A stretch of 64,000 bases of DNA, from contig NZ_BMQL01000025.1 in the NCBI RefSeq assembly GCF_014648095.1, positions 1 to 64,000 of the forward strand. The letters are read 5' to 3'. Every line of letters begins with the position of its first letter. Positions within the stretch are counted from its first letter, which is position 1. The notes beneath the pieces were generated by a model. It did no database searches and was not told the origin of the DNA. It was given only the letters and a program-made list of their open reading frames with translations. The position numbers and the translations under genes are program-made. The stretch is from Deinococcus ruber. Lineage in GTDB: Bacteria; Deinococcota; Deinococci; Deinococcales; Deinococcaceae. This document shows, in pieces, positions 30,546 to 38,785 of this stretch.

Positions 30546-30887
30546 ATGACAGATACCATGACCGACTGGACAGCCCTGAACGCGGGCGGCGGCAAAGGCC
30601 AGCTCTTCAGAGCACTGGACCCGCTGACGCCCCCGCAGCGCGTGACCGAATTGACGCGGTATATCGAACAACAGGTCGCCTTTATCCGGCAGCAGGGCGG
30701 CGCAGACACCGACACCAGCAGCACCCGCAGCTTCCTCGCCATCGGGTTCGACTCGCTGATGAGCGTGGAACTGCTGTACTGCCTGCAACGCGACCTGGGC
30801 CGCGATATCGACCCTGTCGCGCTCGAACGCGAAACCATCGACGAACTGGCCTCGGGCATCGCCGCAGAAGTGTGGAGCGGGGCGTAG
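30546..30887 (+). CDS. Free-standing acyl carrier protein
   Basis: A 113-residue ACP with the phosphopantetheine site Ser70 in FLAIGFDSLMSVEL. It is longer than housekeeping AcpP and has a 25-residue N-terminal tail, and its GFDSLMSVE core resembles PKS carrier domains. RBS GGGAGG lies ahead of the ATG. It is the last gene of the cluster and pairs naturally with the KAS III just before it. The next gene is convergent. Confidence 0.92.
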   Translation: MTDTMTDWTALNAGGGKGQLFRALDPLTPPQRVTELTRYIEQQVAFIRQQGGADTDTSSTRSFLAIGFDSLMSVELLYCLQRDLGRDIDPVALERETIDELASGIAAEVWSGA

Positions 30888-30910
30888 GGTGGTTTACGTC
30901 GGAAAGTGCT

Positions 30911-31219
30911 TCAGTTGAGGGTTTCTTTGTCGAGCCTGGGAAACAGCTCGGAGTGCTGCTCCACGAATTTGACGGTCAGAGAGCGTATCTGAGCTGCCGC
31001 CTCGATGTCTTTGGGATCGGCGGGGGCGGTCAGGGCCAGCAGCGTGCGGGCGAAGCTGCCCCAGTCGGCTCTGGCCTGCGCCGCATTCAGCGCGGTACTG
31101 ATCTGGAAGAGCATCTTGCGGGCCTCGAAGTCGTCGTGCATCTGGATCATGGCGGAGGTGACGGTCAGTAGATTGGCGGTGTGTTCCAGGGCGTCAGCGG
31201 CAGCTTGTCGGTCAATCAT
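30911..31219 (-). CDS. Small helical protein of unknown function
   Basis: A 102-residue acidic, apparently all-helical protein (MIDRQAAADALEHTANLL...) without cysteine. The repeated A-A and L spacing suggests a helical bundle. The ATG at 31219 has a GGAG eleven bases upstream; the longer frame from 31429 is not supported because its first 70 residues do not look coding. It is convergent with the cluster ACP gene, only 23 bases away. No function can be given. Confidence 0.55.
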   Translation of the reverse strand: MIDRQAAADALEHTANLLTVTSAMIQMHDDFEARKMLFQISTALNAAQARADWGSFARTLLALTAPADPKDIEAAAQIRSLTVKFVEQHSELFPRLDKETLN

Positions 31220-31395
31220 GGATGTTTCTCCGAGATCAGGATGTTGGTGGCGCGTCGCCAGAAAGATGCGCCTTGCCTCAGTATAGGTGAGACCTATTGA
31301 TGGCGCGGCGCAACTGTCGGTCTGTTCAGCCGTCCTGATTCTCAGAGTGTGTTGTTCCAGAGGTTGCGCTCGTCGGTGCCGGACGATCTGGGACA

Positions 31396-31437
31396 GCCTC
31401 CGATTGAAGCTCGGCAGTGCAGGCTTCAATCGGAGGC
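31396..31437 (-). terminator. Long perfect hairpin downstream of the ArsR-type regulator
   Basis: A 15-bp perfect stem (31396-31410 with 31423-31437) and 12-base loop lie 35 bases beyond the stop of the regulator gene. The T-run is missing on the expected side (five A follow the stem on the plus strand), so it may be a non-canonical terminator or an RNA-stabilising hairpin. Confidence 0.55.
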
Positions 31438-31471
31438 AAAAAGCGTGCGGCCGAACTTCGTCTGGTCCGGG

Positions 31472-32434
31472 CTATTTGATGATGTAGGGCCGCTCACCCT
31501 CGCGGAATTCGTACCACAGCCGCATCAGCAGGTCCTGTTCGATGTTGCCGAACCTGCGCCCGAAGATGTTGACGCCGCCCTTGTGCCGCGCATCGTCCTT
31601 GACGCCCACCGTCACCTGAATCTGGTGCTGATCGGTCAGCTTCAGATTGTCAATCGACACGTCACTCGACTTCTTGCCGTCGATGAAGGTGCCCTCGCGG
31701 TTGATTTTGAAGCGCTTCAGCACGCCGTACTGACTGTGATTGATCGGCCACCACATCGGCGTGATCTTGCCGCGCACGCCGCCGAAATCTGCCGGACTCG
31801 TCCAGGTGCCCAGTTCCACGCCGTTCACCCAGACTGTGATATCAGACGGCCAGTCCATATCGTGTTCCGGCGCTTCCGAGCACAGTTCCAGCGAAATTTC
31901 CAGCTCGGACGCCTCGGCCCCGTGCGGCAGGTTGTTGGGAAAATCGTAGCCGAGTCTGCCGTGCCGAAACCAGATGATCTGAGCAAAGACATGCTCTGGC
32001 TCGAAGAACGAGCGCGGATCGTCGATCATGCCGATCAGCTTGGATTCGGTTGCCAGTCCACACGTCGGCACCACGTCCGAGCGGCGATAGTTTCCAATCG
32101 GCATCGAGATTTCCACGATGTTCGGCTGCGCTGTCACCGCCGCGCCCGGCACCTTGATCAGAATCTCCTCGTAGCGCTTGCTGATGAGCTTCTGCCGCCC
32201 GCGTGTGCCGGGCATGTACTGCACTTCCAGCAGCCCCGCGTCTTCCAGCAGCTTCAGATTAAAATTGACCGTCGAGTGCGGAAGCTGCATTGCTGCCGTC
32301 AGTTCTGAAACGTTCATCGGACTGTGCGACAGCAGGCTGAGCATCGACAGCCGGGTTTCACTGTCCAGCGCCCGAACGACAGCCAGCGCCCGCTGACCCT
32401 CCGCGATTAGTGTTCTGCTTCCGGCGATTGGCAT
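31472..32434 (-). CDS. ArsR-type winged-helix regulator with C-terminal sensory domain
   Basis: A 320-residue regulator. Residues 10-85 are a winged helix of ArsR type (ALDSETRLSMLSLLSHSPMNVSELTAAM, then LPHSTVNFNLKLLEDAGLL as recognition helix). It lacks an obvious metal-binding cysteine motif. Residues 100-320 form a beta-rich domain with several Trp (WVNGVELGTW, PMWWPINHSQYG), which suggests a ligand-binding sandwich, perhaps for a sugar. It is divergent from the YtfQ-type sugar importer, its likely target. AAGGGG lies ahead of the ATG at 32434, and its own promoter sits within a large inverted repeat, indicating autoregulation. Confidence 0.85.
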   Translation of the reverse strand: MPIAGSRTLIAEGQRALAVVRALDSETRLSMLSLLSHSPMNVSELTAAMQLPHSTVNFNLKLLEDAGLLEVQYMPGTRGRQKLISKRYEEILIKVPGAAVTAQPNIVEISMPIGNYRRSDVVPTCGLATESKLIGMIDDPRSFFEPEHVFAQIIWFRHGRLGYDFPNNLPHGAEASELEISLELCSEAPEHDMDWPSDITVWVNGVELGTWTSPADFGGVRGKITPMWWPINHSQYGVLKRFKINREGTFIDGKKSSDVSIDNLKLTDQHQIQVTVGVKDDARHKGGVNIFGRRFGNIEQDLLMRLWYEFREGERPYIIK

Positions 32435-32444
32435 TCATGCACCC

Positions 32445-32489
32445 CTTGTATTGCCGCCAAATTTACAAGTTTATTGGTGGTAATACAAG
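32445..32489 (-). promoter_or_regulatory. Operator with embedded promoter for the ArsR-type regulator
   Basis: Arms of 16 bases (32445-32460 and 32474-32489) match in 14 positions when inverted, around a 13-base AT-rich centre. On the minus strand this holds TTGTAT (32488-32483) and TAAATT (32465-32460) spaced by exactly 17 bases, a good -35/-10 pair. The left arm also reaches the ribosome-binding site. A protein dimer bound here would shut off its own gene. Confidence 0.7.
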
Positions 32490-32619
32490 TCGGGTCAAAT
32501 TCAGGCGGTATTCGCGTGTCAGCGCGGGCTGTACTGCACGGTGCTTTCGGCCACCCGCCCTTCCAGATGGACACGTACCCCTGAATTCGTCCAGTTTTGG
32601 GCATTAACATCGAAAAAAA

Positions 32620-32648
32620 TTGACATTTAACTACGAACTTGGTATGTT
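32620..32648 (+). promoter_or_regulatory. Promoter of the sugar importer operon
   Basis: TTGACA at 32620-32625 and TATGTT at 32643-32648 are separated by 17 bases, a near-consensus housekeeping promoter in an AT-rich patch, 124 bases ahead of the substrate-binding protein gene. The large operator of the divergent regulator gene lies about 130 bases upstream. Confidence 0.7.
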
Positions 32649-32772
32649 TCATTTGTTCAAATCTGACAGTTGAGGCCCAGCCCTGTATCCGCAGGTTCCT
32701 GGTCGTATTCATGGCCTGCACCTCGGTGGTGCACCACATCTGAAGCCATTCCGACTGTCATGGGGGCACCCT

Positions 32773-33741
32773 ATGAAACGAAGAGGACAGGTTGGTATGG
32801 TCGCGCTCGCACTGGTGACCGGGACGGTGTTGGCTCAGGGGATGTTGCCCAAGCTGGCGGTCAAATCGACGTACCGGGTGGGCTTCGCGCAGACCGAGAG
32901 CAACAATCCCTGGCGACTGGCCCAGACCAAGAGCATGCAGGACGAGGCCAAGCGGCTCGGCTATCAGCTGGTGTACACCGACGCGGCGGGCTCGACGGCC
33001 AAGCAGGTGGCCGACGTTCGCAGCATGATCGCGCAGAAGGTCGATGCCATCTTCCTGTCGCCGCGTGAAGACAAGCCGCTGGCCCCGGTGGTCAAAGAGG
33101 CGCGTGACGCGGGCATTCCGGTCATTCTGCTCGACCGCAACATCGACCCGGCTCTGTCGAAGGCCGGAGCCGATTACGTGACCTTCATCGGTTCGGATTT
33201 CATTCTGGAAGGGCAACGGGTTGCCAACTGGCTGATCAAGAACAACGCGGGCAAGAAAAACATCATCGAGCTGGAAGGTACCACCGGAGCCAGCCCCGCC
33301 AACGACCGCAAGAAGGGCTTTGACGACACCATCAAGAAGGCGGGAGGATTCAAGATTCTGGCGAGCCAGAGCGGAAACTTTGCCCGCGACACGGGGCGTC
33401 AGGTGGCCGAGACGCTGCTTCAGGCGCACCCTGACGCCAACGTGATCTATGCCCACAACGACGAGATGGCCATCGGCGCGATTTCGGCGCTGGAGGCTGC
33501 GGGTAAGAAGCCCGGCAAAGACGTGCTGGTGCTGTCGATCGACGGCGAGCGCGAAGGCGTGCAGAACGTCGCAGACGGCAAGATCAATTACGACGTGGAG
33601 TGCAACCCGCGTTTCGGCCCGGCGGCCTTCCGCACGCTTCAGGGCTACGCCAAGGGCACCAAATATCCGGCCAAGATCATCAATGCCGACCGCGACTACA
33701 CCCTTGCCACAGCCAAGTCGGGTCTGGCAGGCTCGTACTGA
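32773..33741 (+). CDS. ytfQ: Sugar ABC importer substrate-binding protein, YtfQ-like
   Basis: A 322-residue periplasmic-binding protein of the ribose/galactose type (Peripla_BP_4) with a signal peptide (MKRRGQVGMVALALVTGTVLAQG). The mature start GFAQTESNNPWRLAQTKSM, then DAAGSTAKQVADVRSM, FLSPREDKPLAP and YAHNDEMAIGA closely resemble YtfQ, the galactofuranose/galactopyranose-binding protein of E. coli. The following three genes match its partners in order (YtfR, YtfT, YjfF). Substrate is inferred from family resemblance. The gene is followed by a hairpin with a T-run, which would keep its level above that of the membrane parts. Confidence 0.88.
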   Translation: MKRRGQVGMVALALVTGTVLAQGMLPKLAVKSTYRVGFAQTESNNPWRLAQTKSMQDEAKRLGYQLVYTDAAGSTAKQVADVRSMIAQKVDAIFLSPREDKPLAPVVKEARDAGIPVILLDRNIDPALSKAGADYVTFIGSDFILEGQRVANWLIKNNAGKKNIIELEGTTGASPANDRKKGFDDTIKKAGGFKILASQSGNFARDTGRQVAETLLQAHPDANVIYAHNDEMAIGAISALEAAGKKPGKDVLVLSIDGEREGVQNVADGKINYDVECNPRFGPAAFRTLQGYAKGTKYPAKIINADRDYTLATAKSGLAGSY

Positions 33742-33788
33742 GGCAGCAGAGATTCGGAGAGTCGGCAGAGGGAAGAAGGCAGTGGAAC

Positions 33789-33819
33789 GGCGTTCCCAAC
33801 GCCCTGACGAACTTTTTTT
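33789..33819 (+). terminator. Attenuating terminator between ytfQ-like and ytfR-like genes
   Basis: GGCGTT (33789-33794) and AACGCC (33798-33803) form a stem with a 3-base loop, followed after nine bases by seven T (33813-33819). The downstream importer genes are on the same strand, so partial read-through is expected. Confidence 0.55.
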
Positions 33820-33924
33820 CCGCTCTCCGTCTTTCCTGAAATGCTCGAGAACTCTGCACGCGCCACGCCTGTCCGGGTGGCGCGTGCTGTCGCTCCACGG
33901 AAATGAGGACATCGGAGGCTGCTT

Positions 33925-35508
33925 TTGACTGCTTCAACATCCGTCTCGCTCCCTCCTGGCCCGCCTCTGCTCGACATGCAGGGCATTCAGAAGGCGTTTG
34001 CCGGGGTCAGGGCACTCGACAACGCCTCGCTGAGTGTCGGAACAGGCGAGGTGCACGCGCTGATCGGACAGAACGGCGCGGGCAAGAGCACGCTGATCAA
34101 GGTGCTGACCGGCGCATACCGGCGCGACGGCGGCACCATCACCTTCGCGGAGGAAAGTGTGGAGTTCGCGTCTCCGCTGGCCGCCCAGCAGGGAGGCATT
34201 GCCACCATCTACCAGGAAGTGAATCTGGTGCCGCTGAGAACGGTGGCCGAAAACATTTTTCTGGGACGCGAGCCGAAAAAATGGGGCCTGATCCAGTGGC
34301 GCAGCATGAACGCACAGGCGGTGCGCCTGCTCTCTGAACTGGGCATCAGCATCGACGTGACGCAGCCGCTGGGTGTGTACAGCACCGCCGTTCAGCAGAT
34401 GGTGGCGCTGGCGCGGGCCGCCTCGATTCGGGCGCGGCTCCTCATCATGGACGAGCCGACCAGCAGCCTGAACGAACGCGAGGTCGCCACGCTCTTTGAC
34501 GTGATCCGGGGCCTGAAGAGCCGGGGCGTGTCGGTGATCTTCGTGTCGCACCGCCTGGACGAGCTGTACGCCGTGTGCGACCGCATCACGGTCATGCGTG
34601 ACGGGCGCACGGTGTATGCCGGAGACATGGCCGACATCACCCGGCTTCAGCTGGTCGAACAGATGTTGGGCCGCAGCGTCCGCAGCGAGGGCGCACAGAC
34701 CGGCTTCGTGCGCGGCCAGGGCAGCGGCAACGGCACAATGCTGCTGAGCGCCCAGAACATCGTGCGCGGCACCCGGCTTCAGGGCGCGTCGGTCGAGGTC
34801 GGGGCGGGGGAAGTGGTCGGGCTGGCCGGACTGCTGGGCAGTGGCCGCAGCGAACTGGCCCGCATCATCTTCGGAGCCGACCAGCCCGACAGCGGCTCCG
34901 TGCAGCTCGGCGGGCACAGTGCCGCGCTGCGGAGTCCGGCCGACGCCATCCGGGCCGGGCTGGGCTTTTGCAGCGAAGACCGCAAGGCCGAGGGCATCGT
35001 GCCCGAGCTGAGCGTGCGCGAAAATCTGACGCTGGCGCTGCTGCCCCGGCTCGCCCGTGCAGGCGTGGTCGATACCGCCCGGCAGGCCGAGATCGTCGAT
35101 CAGTTCATCGCGCGGCTGGGCATCAAGACAAGCGACCCCGAACAGCCGATCAGAGAGCTGTCGGGCGGCAACCAGCAGAAGGTGCTGCTGGCCCGCTGGC
35201 TCGCCATGAATCCCAGGCTGCTGATTCTGGACGAACCCACACGCGGCATCGACGTGGGCGCGAAGGCCGAGATTCAGCACCTGATCGGAGAACTGGCGGC
35301 AGGGGGCCTGGGCGTGCTGATGATTTCCAGCGAACTCGAAGAGCTGATCGAGGGCTGCCACCGCGTCTCGGTGCTGCGCGACGGCAAAACGGTGGTGCAG
35401 CTCTCGGGCGAACAGATTTCGGAGGCGCAGCTGCTGCACGCGATGGCCCAGGGGTCGGCCCAGGACAGCGTGGACACGGCATTGACGGCTGCGGGCACAG
35501 GCGCATGA
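33925..35508 (+). CDS. ytfR: Sugar ABC importer ATPase, YtfR-like, two nucleotide-binding domains
   Basis: A 527-residue protein with two ABC domains in tandem, as in RbsA/MglA/YtfR. The first has a full Walker A (GQNGAGKST, residues 48-56), a Walker B (LLIMDEPTSSL) and a weak signature (YSTAVQQMVALA). The second has a degenerate Walker A (GLLGSGRSEL), normal for the family, and a canonical signature LSGGNQQKV with LLILDEPTRGID. It energises uptake through the two permeases that follow. The start is a TTG at 33925 with GGAGG seven bases ahead. The stop overlaps the next start as ATGA. Confidence 0.92.
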   Translation: MTASTSVSLPPGPPLLDMQGIQKAFAGVRALDNASLSVGTGEVHALIGQNGAGKSTLIKVLTGAYRRDGGTITFAEESVEFASPLAAQQGGIATIYQEVNLVPLRTVAENIFLGREPKKWGLIQWRSMNAQAVRLLSELGISIDVTQPLGVYSTAVQQMVALARAASIRARLLIMDEPTSSLNEREVATLFDVIRGLKSRGVSVIFVSHRLDELYAVCDRITVMRDGRTVYAGDMADITRLQLVEQMLGRSVRSEGAQTGFVRGQGSGNGTMLLSAQNIVRGTRLQGASVEVGAGEVVGLAGLLGSGRSELARIIFGADQPDSGSVQLGGHSAALRSPADAIRAGLGFCSEDRKAEGIVPELSVRENLTLALLPRLARAGVVDTARQAEIVDQFIARLGIKTSDPEQPIRELSGGNQQKVLLARWLAMNPRLLILDEPTRGIDVGAKAEIQHLIGELAAGGLGVLMISSELEELIEGCHRVSVLRDGKTVVQLSGEQISEAQLLHAMAQGSAQDSVDTALTAAGTGA

Positions 35509-36521
35509 GCGAGGTGCAGAATCTGAATGCGCCGGTCCGGGCGAGCAGACCACCGGAAGGCTGGCGGGCGCTGCTGAGCGATCTGAAGCAGGTTCGCGCC
35601 AGTCTGATCATGCTGGCGGCGCTGCTGCTGTTCAATGCCGTCTTCACGCCGCACTTCCTGAGCGTGCAGACCCTGAACGTCAATCTGACGCAGGTGGCCA
35701 CCATCATCATCGTGGCGATGGGCATGACGCTGGTGATCGCCACGGGCGGCGTCGATCTGTCGGTGGGGTCGCTGATGGCGATCAGCGGCGTCCTCGCTCC
35801 CCTGATCTTTCTGAACGCCGCGTTCGCACACTTGGCGTGGCTGGGCGTGGCGCTGGCCTTGACCGTGCCTGTGCTGGTCACGGCGGCCTTCGGACTGCTC
35901 AACGGCCTGTTTATCACGGGGCTACGGCTTCAGCCCATCGTGGCGACGCTGGTGCTGTACATCGCCGGGCGCGGCATCGCGCAGGTCATCACGGGGGGGC
36001 AGCTTCAGAGCTTTACCCGCCCCGATTTCGGCTATATCGGGCTGGGGCGGCCCTTCGGTATTCCGTTTCAGGTGCTGCTGATGCTGGTGGTGGTCGCCAT
36101 CACCTACTGGGTGGTGCGCCGCACGGTATTCGGACGCTATCTGCTGGCTGTCGGCGGCAACGAGACGGCGGCGCGGCTGTCGGGCGTTCCGGTGGCCCGC
36201 GTGAAGTGGGCGGTCTACGCCATCAGCGGCCTGCTGGCGGGCGTGGCGGGCCTGATCGTGATCGCGATCAATTCCAGCAGCGACGCCAATCAGGTCGGGC
36301 AGGGCATGGAACTCGACGCCATCGCCGCCGTCGCGGTGGGCGGCACGCTGCTGAGCGGTGGACGGGCGCAGGTGCTCGGGACGCTGCTGGGCGCACTCAT
36401 CATCCAGCTCATCCGGTACACGCTGCTTGCCAAGGGCGTACCCGACGCCGCCGCACTGGTCGTCAAGGCGGGCATCATCGTGGCTGCCGTCGCGCTCCAG
36501 CAGCGCCGCAGGAGGGAATAA
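35505..36521 (+). CDS. ytfT: Sugar ABC importer permease, YtfT-like
   Basis: A 338-residue membrane protein of the BPD_transp_2 family (RbsC-like). About nine or ten hydrophobic helices; the family core MGMTLVIATGGVDLSVGSLMAISG is present as VIATGGVDLSVGS near residue 80, and GRYLLAVGGNETAARLSG is the cytoplasmic loop that contacts the ATPase. The ATG overlaps the ATPase stop (ATGA), and its own stop overlaps the next gene (TAATG), so the three are translationally coupled. Highest similarity by eye is to YtfT rather than RbsC because of its partner permease. Confidence 0.88.
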   Translation: MSEVQNLNAPVRASRPPEGWRALLSDLKQVRASLIMLAALLLFNAVFTPHFLSVQTLNVNLTQVATIIIVAMGMTLVIATGGVDLSVGSLMAISGVLAPLIFLNAAFAHLAWLGVALALTVPVLVTAAFGLLNGLFITGLRLQPIVATLVLYIAGRGIAQVITGGQLQSFTRPDFGYIGLGRPFGIPFQVLLMLVVVAITYWVVRRTVFGRYLLAVGGNETAARLSGVPVARVKWAVYAISGLLAGVAGLIVIAINSSSDANQVGQGMELDAIAAVAVGGTLLSGGRAQVLGTLLGALIIQLIRYTLLAKGVPDAAALVVKAGIIVAAVALQQRRRRE

Positions 36522-37522
36522 TGCTGTCGACCGTCCGAACTCCCTCACGTCTGCTGGCCCGCGTCAGTCAGTTCGGTGTGCTGGCCGCGCTGATCCTGCT
36601 GATCGTGTTCGGGGCGCTGCGCTACACCGGGTTTCTCAGCGAATACAATTTCTCGACCTTTCTGCGCTACAACTCGATGTTCGGCCTGATCTCACTGGGC
36701 ATGTGTTTTGTGATCGTGACCGGGGGCATCGACCTGTCGGTGGGCAGCGTGGTGGCGCTGGGAAGTGTGGTCGCCGCTCTGCTCAGCCCACACGGAGCGT
36801 TGCTGGCGCTGCTGGGCGCGGTGGCGTCGGGCGCACTCGTCGGGCTACTCAACGGCCTGATCATCACGCGGCTGAATATCCAGCCGTTCATCACCACGCT
36901 CGCCACGCTGCTGGGCGCACGCGGCATGGCGCTGCTGCTCGCCAACAATCAGGGCGGTGTAGGAGTCGATGCCAACAACACCGTGTTTGCATGGCTGGGA
37001 CAGGGCAATCTGTTCGGAACCCAGTGGCTGCCGGTGCCGGGCGTGCTGATGGTGCTGGCCTTCATCGTAGGCGGCGTGGTGCTGCGGTCCACGTCGTTTG
37101 GGCGGCACGCGCTGGCGATAGGCGGCGGCGAGGACGCCAGCAAGCTGATGGGTCTGAACGTGGCCCGCGTCAAGCTGGGCGTGTACGTGCTGTCGGGAGC
37201 GCTGGCCGGACTGGCGGGCCTGATTCTGGCCGCGCAGCTCGGAGCCGGGCAGCCCACCGAGGGCCTGGGCTGGGAACTGTCGGCCATCGCCAGCGTGGTG
37301 GTGGGCGGCACGCTGCTGACGGGCGGCACCGGCAGCGTGTGGTCGAGTCTGGTCGGCGCGATGCTGCTGGGCCTCATTTTCAACATCCTGAATTTCGAGA
37401 ACGGTAAGGGCATCATCTCGCTGTCACCGTACTGGCAGAGCGTGATTCGCGGGGCTTTCCTGCTGCTGGTGGTGGTGCTTCAGAGCCGCCTCAGCAGCCG
37501 CGCAGCAGGCGAGCAACCATAA
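36521..37522 (+). CDS. yjfF: Sugar ABC importer second permease, YjfF-like
   Basis: A 333-residue permease of the same family as its neighbour, with VIVTGGIDLSVGSVVALGS near residue 65 and GRHALAIGGGEDASKLMGL as the coupling loop. Two different permeases in one operon are the mark of the YtfQRT-YjfF type of importer, as against the single-permease ribose system. GGAGG lies directly upstream inside the preceding gene and the start overlaps its stop. The dioxygenase-like gene follows 62 bases later on the same strand. Confidence 0.88.
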   Translation: MLSTVRTPSRLLARVSQFGVLAALILLIVFGALRYTGFLSEYNFSTFLRYNSMFGLISLGMCFVIVTGGIDLSVGSVVALGSVVAALLSPHGALLALLGAVASGALVGLLNGLIITRLNIQPFITTLATLLGARGMALLLANNQGGVGVDANNTVFAWLGQGNLFGTQWLPVPGVLMVLAFIVGGVVLRSTSFGRHALAIGGGEDASKLMGLNVARVKLGVYVLSGALAGLAGLILAAQLGAGQPTEGLGWELSAIASVVVGGTLLTGGTGSVWSSLVGAMLLGLIFNILNFENGKGIISLSPYWQSVIRGAFLLLVVVLQSRLSSRAAGEQP

Positions 37523-37584
37523 ATCAGGCCGAAGAAGAAAGACCCATATTCAGGCCGTTGACAGCGGCGCAAGGAGGAACGAAC

Positions 37585-38433
37585 ATGACCACTCTGGAAC
37601 AGAAATCCGCAGACACGCAGCCTCAGTACGACGTTGCCAGCATCATGGGAGCCATCTACGGCGACGGCATCACCGGCCTGAAAGGGGCCTTTTCCCGCGA
37701 GTGGATCGCTCAGCTCGCTGAGGACATCGCCGGGCTGTATCCGGCCGCTCTCGCCCGGCCCGGCGGCGCAGTCGGGCGCGGCACCAATCGCCACTACGTC
37801 GAGATTCACCCGGAAGACATTCGCGGCTTCAGAGAGCTGGTGTCGCATCCCTGGATTCACGCGGTCTGCGAGTCGGTGCTGGGGCCGGAGTACAAGTTCG
37901 TGGAGATCGGCTTCGACGTGCCCAACCCCGGCGCGAAGGATCAGCCGTGGCACCGCGATTTCCGGGTCGGAGAGGAGACGCTGCTGCGCCGCCGCCTCGA
38001 CTCGCTGGCCTTCAACATCACCACCGTCGATGTCGAGGAAGACATGGGGCCGTTCGAGATCGCGCCCGGAACCCAGTGGGACGATCCCAGCAGTTTCGAT
38101 CACGGGATGTTTCCGCCAGCTTCGCTGTATCCGCGTTACGAGGCCCGCGCCCAGCGCAAGTATCCGAAGATGGGTGACGTGTCGGTACGGTCTGCCCTCA
38201 CGATTCACCGGGGAACGGCCAACCGCTCGCAGAAGGCGCGTCCGGTGCTGGTGCTGGGCGTCGATGCGCCGGGGGCGGGCCACGACGAATGGCACGATTT
38301 TCAGCTCACGCGGGCCTACTACGAGACGCTGCCGCAGAGTATCCGCGACCATCTGCTGTGCCGACTGGTCGATACGCTGGAACCCATCGTGCAGGGCCAC
38401 ACCATCGAGGGCCTGATGATGGGCGACGCCTGA
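37585..38433 (+). CDS. Phytanoyl-CoA dioxygenase (PhyH) family protein
   Basis: A 282-residue Fe(II)/2-oxoglutarate-dependent oxygenase candidate. The iron triad is visible: His and Asp in WHRDF (about residues 122-126) and a distal His in TIHRGTANRS (about 211-220), whose following Arg would hold 2-oxoglutarate. GPFEIAPGTQWDD is the usual connecting strand. Such enzymes hydroxylate small molecules; position at the end of a sugar importer operon suggests action on the imported compound or its aglycone, which is an inference. The ATG at 37585 follows AAGGAGG by nine bases. Confidence 0.85.
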   Translation: MTTLEQKSADTQPQYDVASIMGAIYGDGITGLKGAFSREWIAQLAEDIAGLYPAALARPGGAVGRGTNRHYVEIHPEDIRGFRELVSHPWIHAVCESVLGPEYKFVEIGFDVPNPGAKDQPWHRDFRVGEETLLRRRLDSLAFNITTVDVEEDMGPFEIAPGTQWDDPSSFDHGMFPPASLYPRYEARAQRKYPKMGDVSVRSALTIHRGTANRSQKARPVLVLGVDAPGAGHDEWHDFQLTRAYYETLPQSIRDHLLCRLVDTLEPIVQGHTIEGLMMGDA

Positions 38434-38435
38434 GC

Positions 38436-38735
38436 ATGCAGACCGATACCACGGCCTTCGGAAGCGTGACCGCCCACGTCGAGCCTGCCGCCCTTTCCGG
38501 GCAGATCAGCGCACTGGAGGGCGGCGGCGGTTACATGCGGGTGCTGCTGGACGGTACAGATGCGCTGAATGCGGGCCAGGAATTCGAGCTGGAGATGCAC
38601 GACGGCGCACGGTTCCGGGTGGTCGTTATCGAGGTGCTGCCACGCAGCGGCGCAGCGGCGGGAAATGATGCTGAACCCGGGCAGGAATACCGCCTGAAGC
38701 TGCTGGGGCGCGGCAGCCGGGCCAGATCATCCTGA
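38436..38735 (+). CDS. Small protein of unknown function
   Basis: A 99-residue protein beginning two bases after the PhyH-family stop and so probably translated by coupling. It is predicted to be beta-rich (FRVVVIEVLPRSG, YRLKLLGRGSR), with a basic C-terminal end, and has no cysteine, signal peptide or recognised motif. Its pattern of short strands would suit a small barrel such as a PilZ-like or OB-like fold, but key residues of those families are not seen. Confidence 0.6.
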   Translation: MQTDTTAFGSVTAHVEPAALSGQISALEGGGGYMRVLLDGTDALNAGQEFELEMHDGARFRVVVIEVLPRSGAAAGNDAEPGQEYRLKLLGRGSRARSS

Positions 38736-38785
38736 TGTTTCATCGTCTCGGCACTGGCCCCCTACAATGACTTCGAGGCCGAATC

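Noticed and set aside
31349..32308. Plus-strand 319-residue frame opposite the ArsR-type regulator
   Set aside because: Shadow of the regulator, which has a clear winged helix, promoter and ribosome-binding site.
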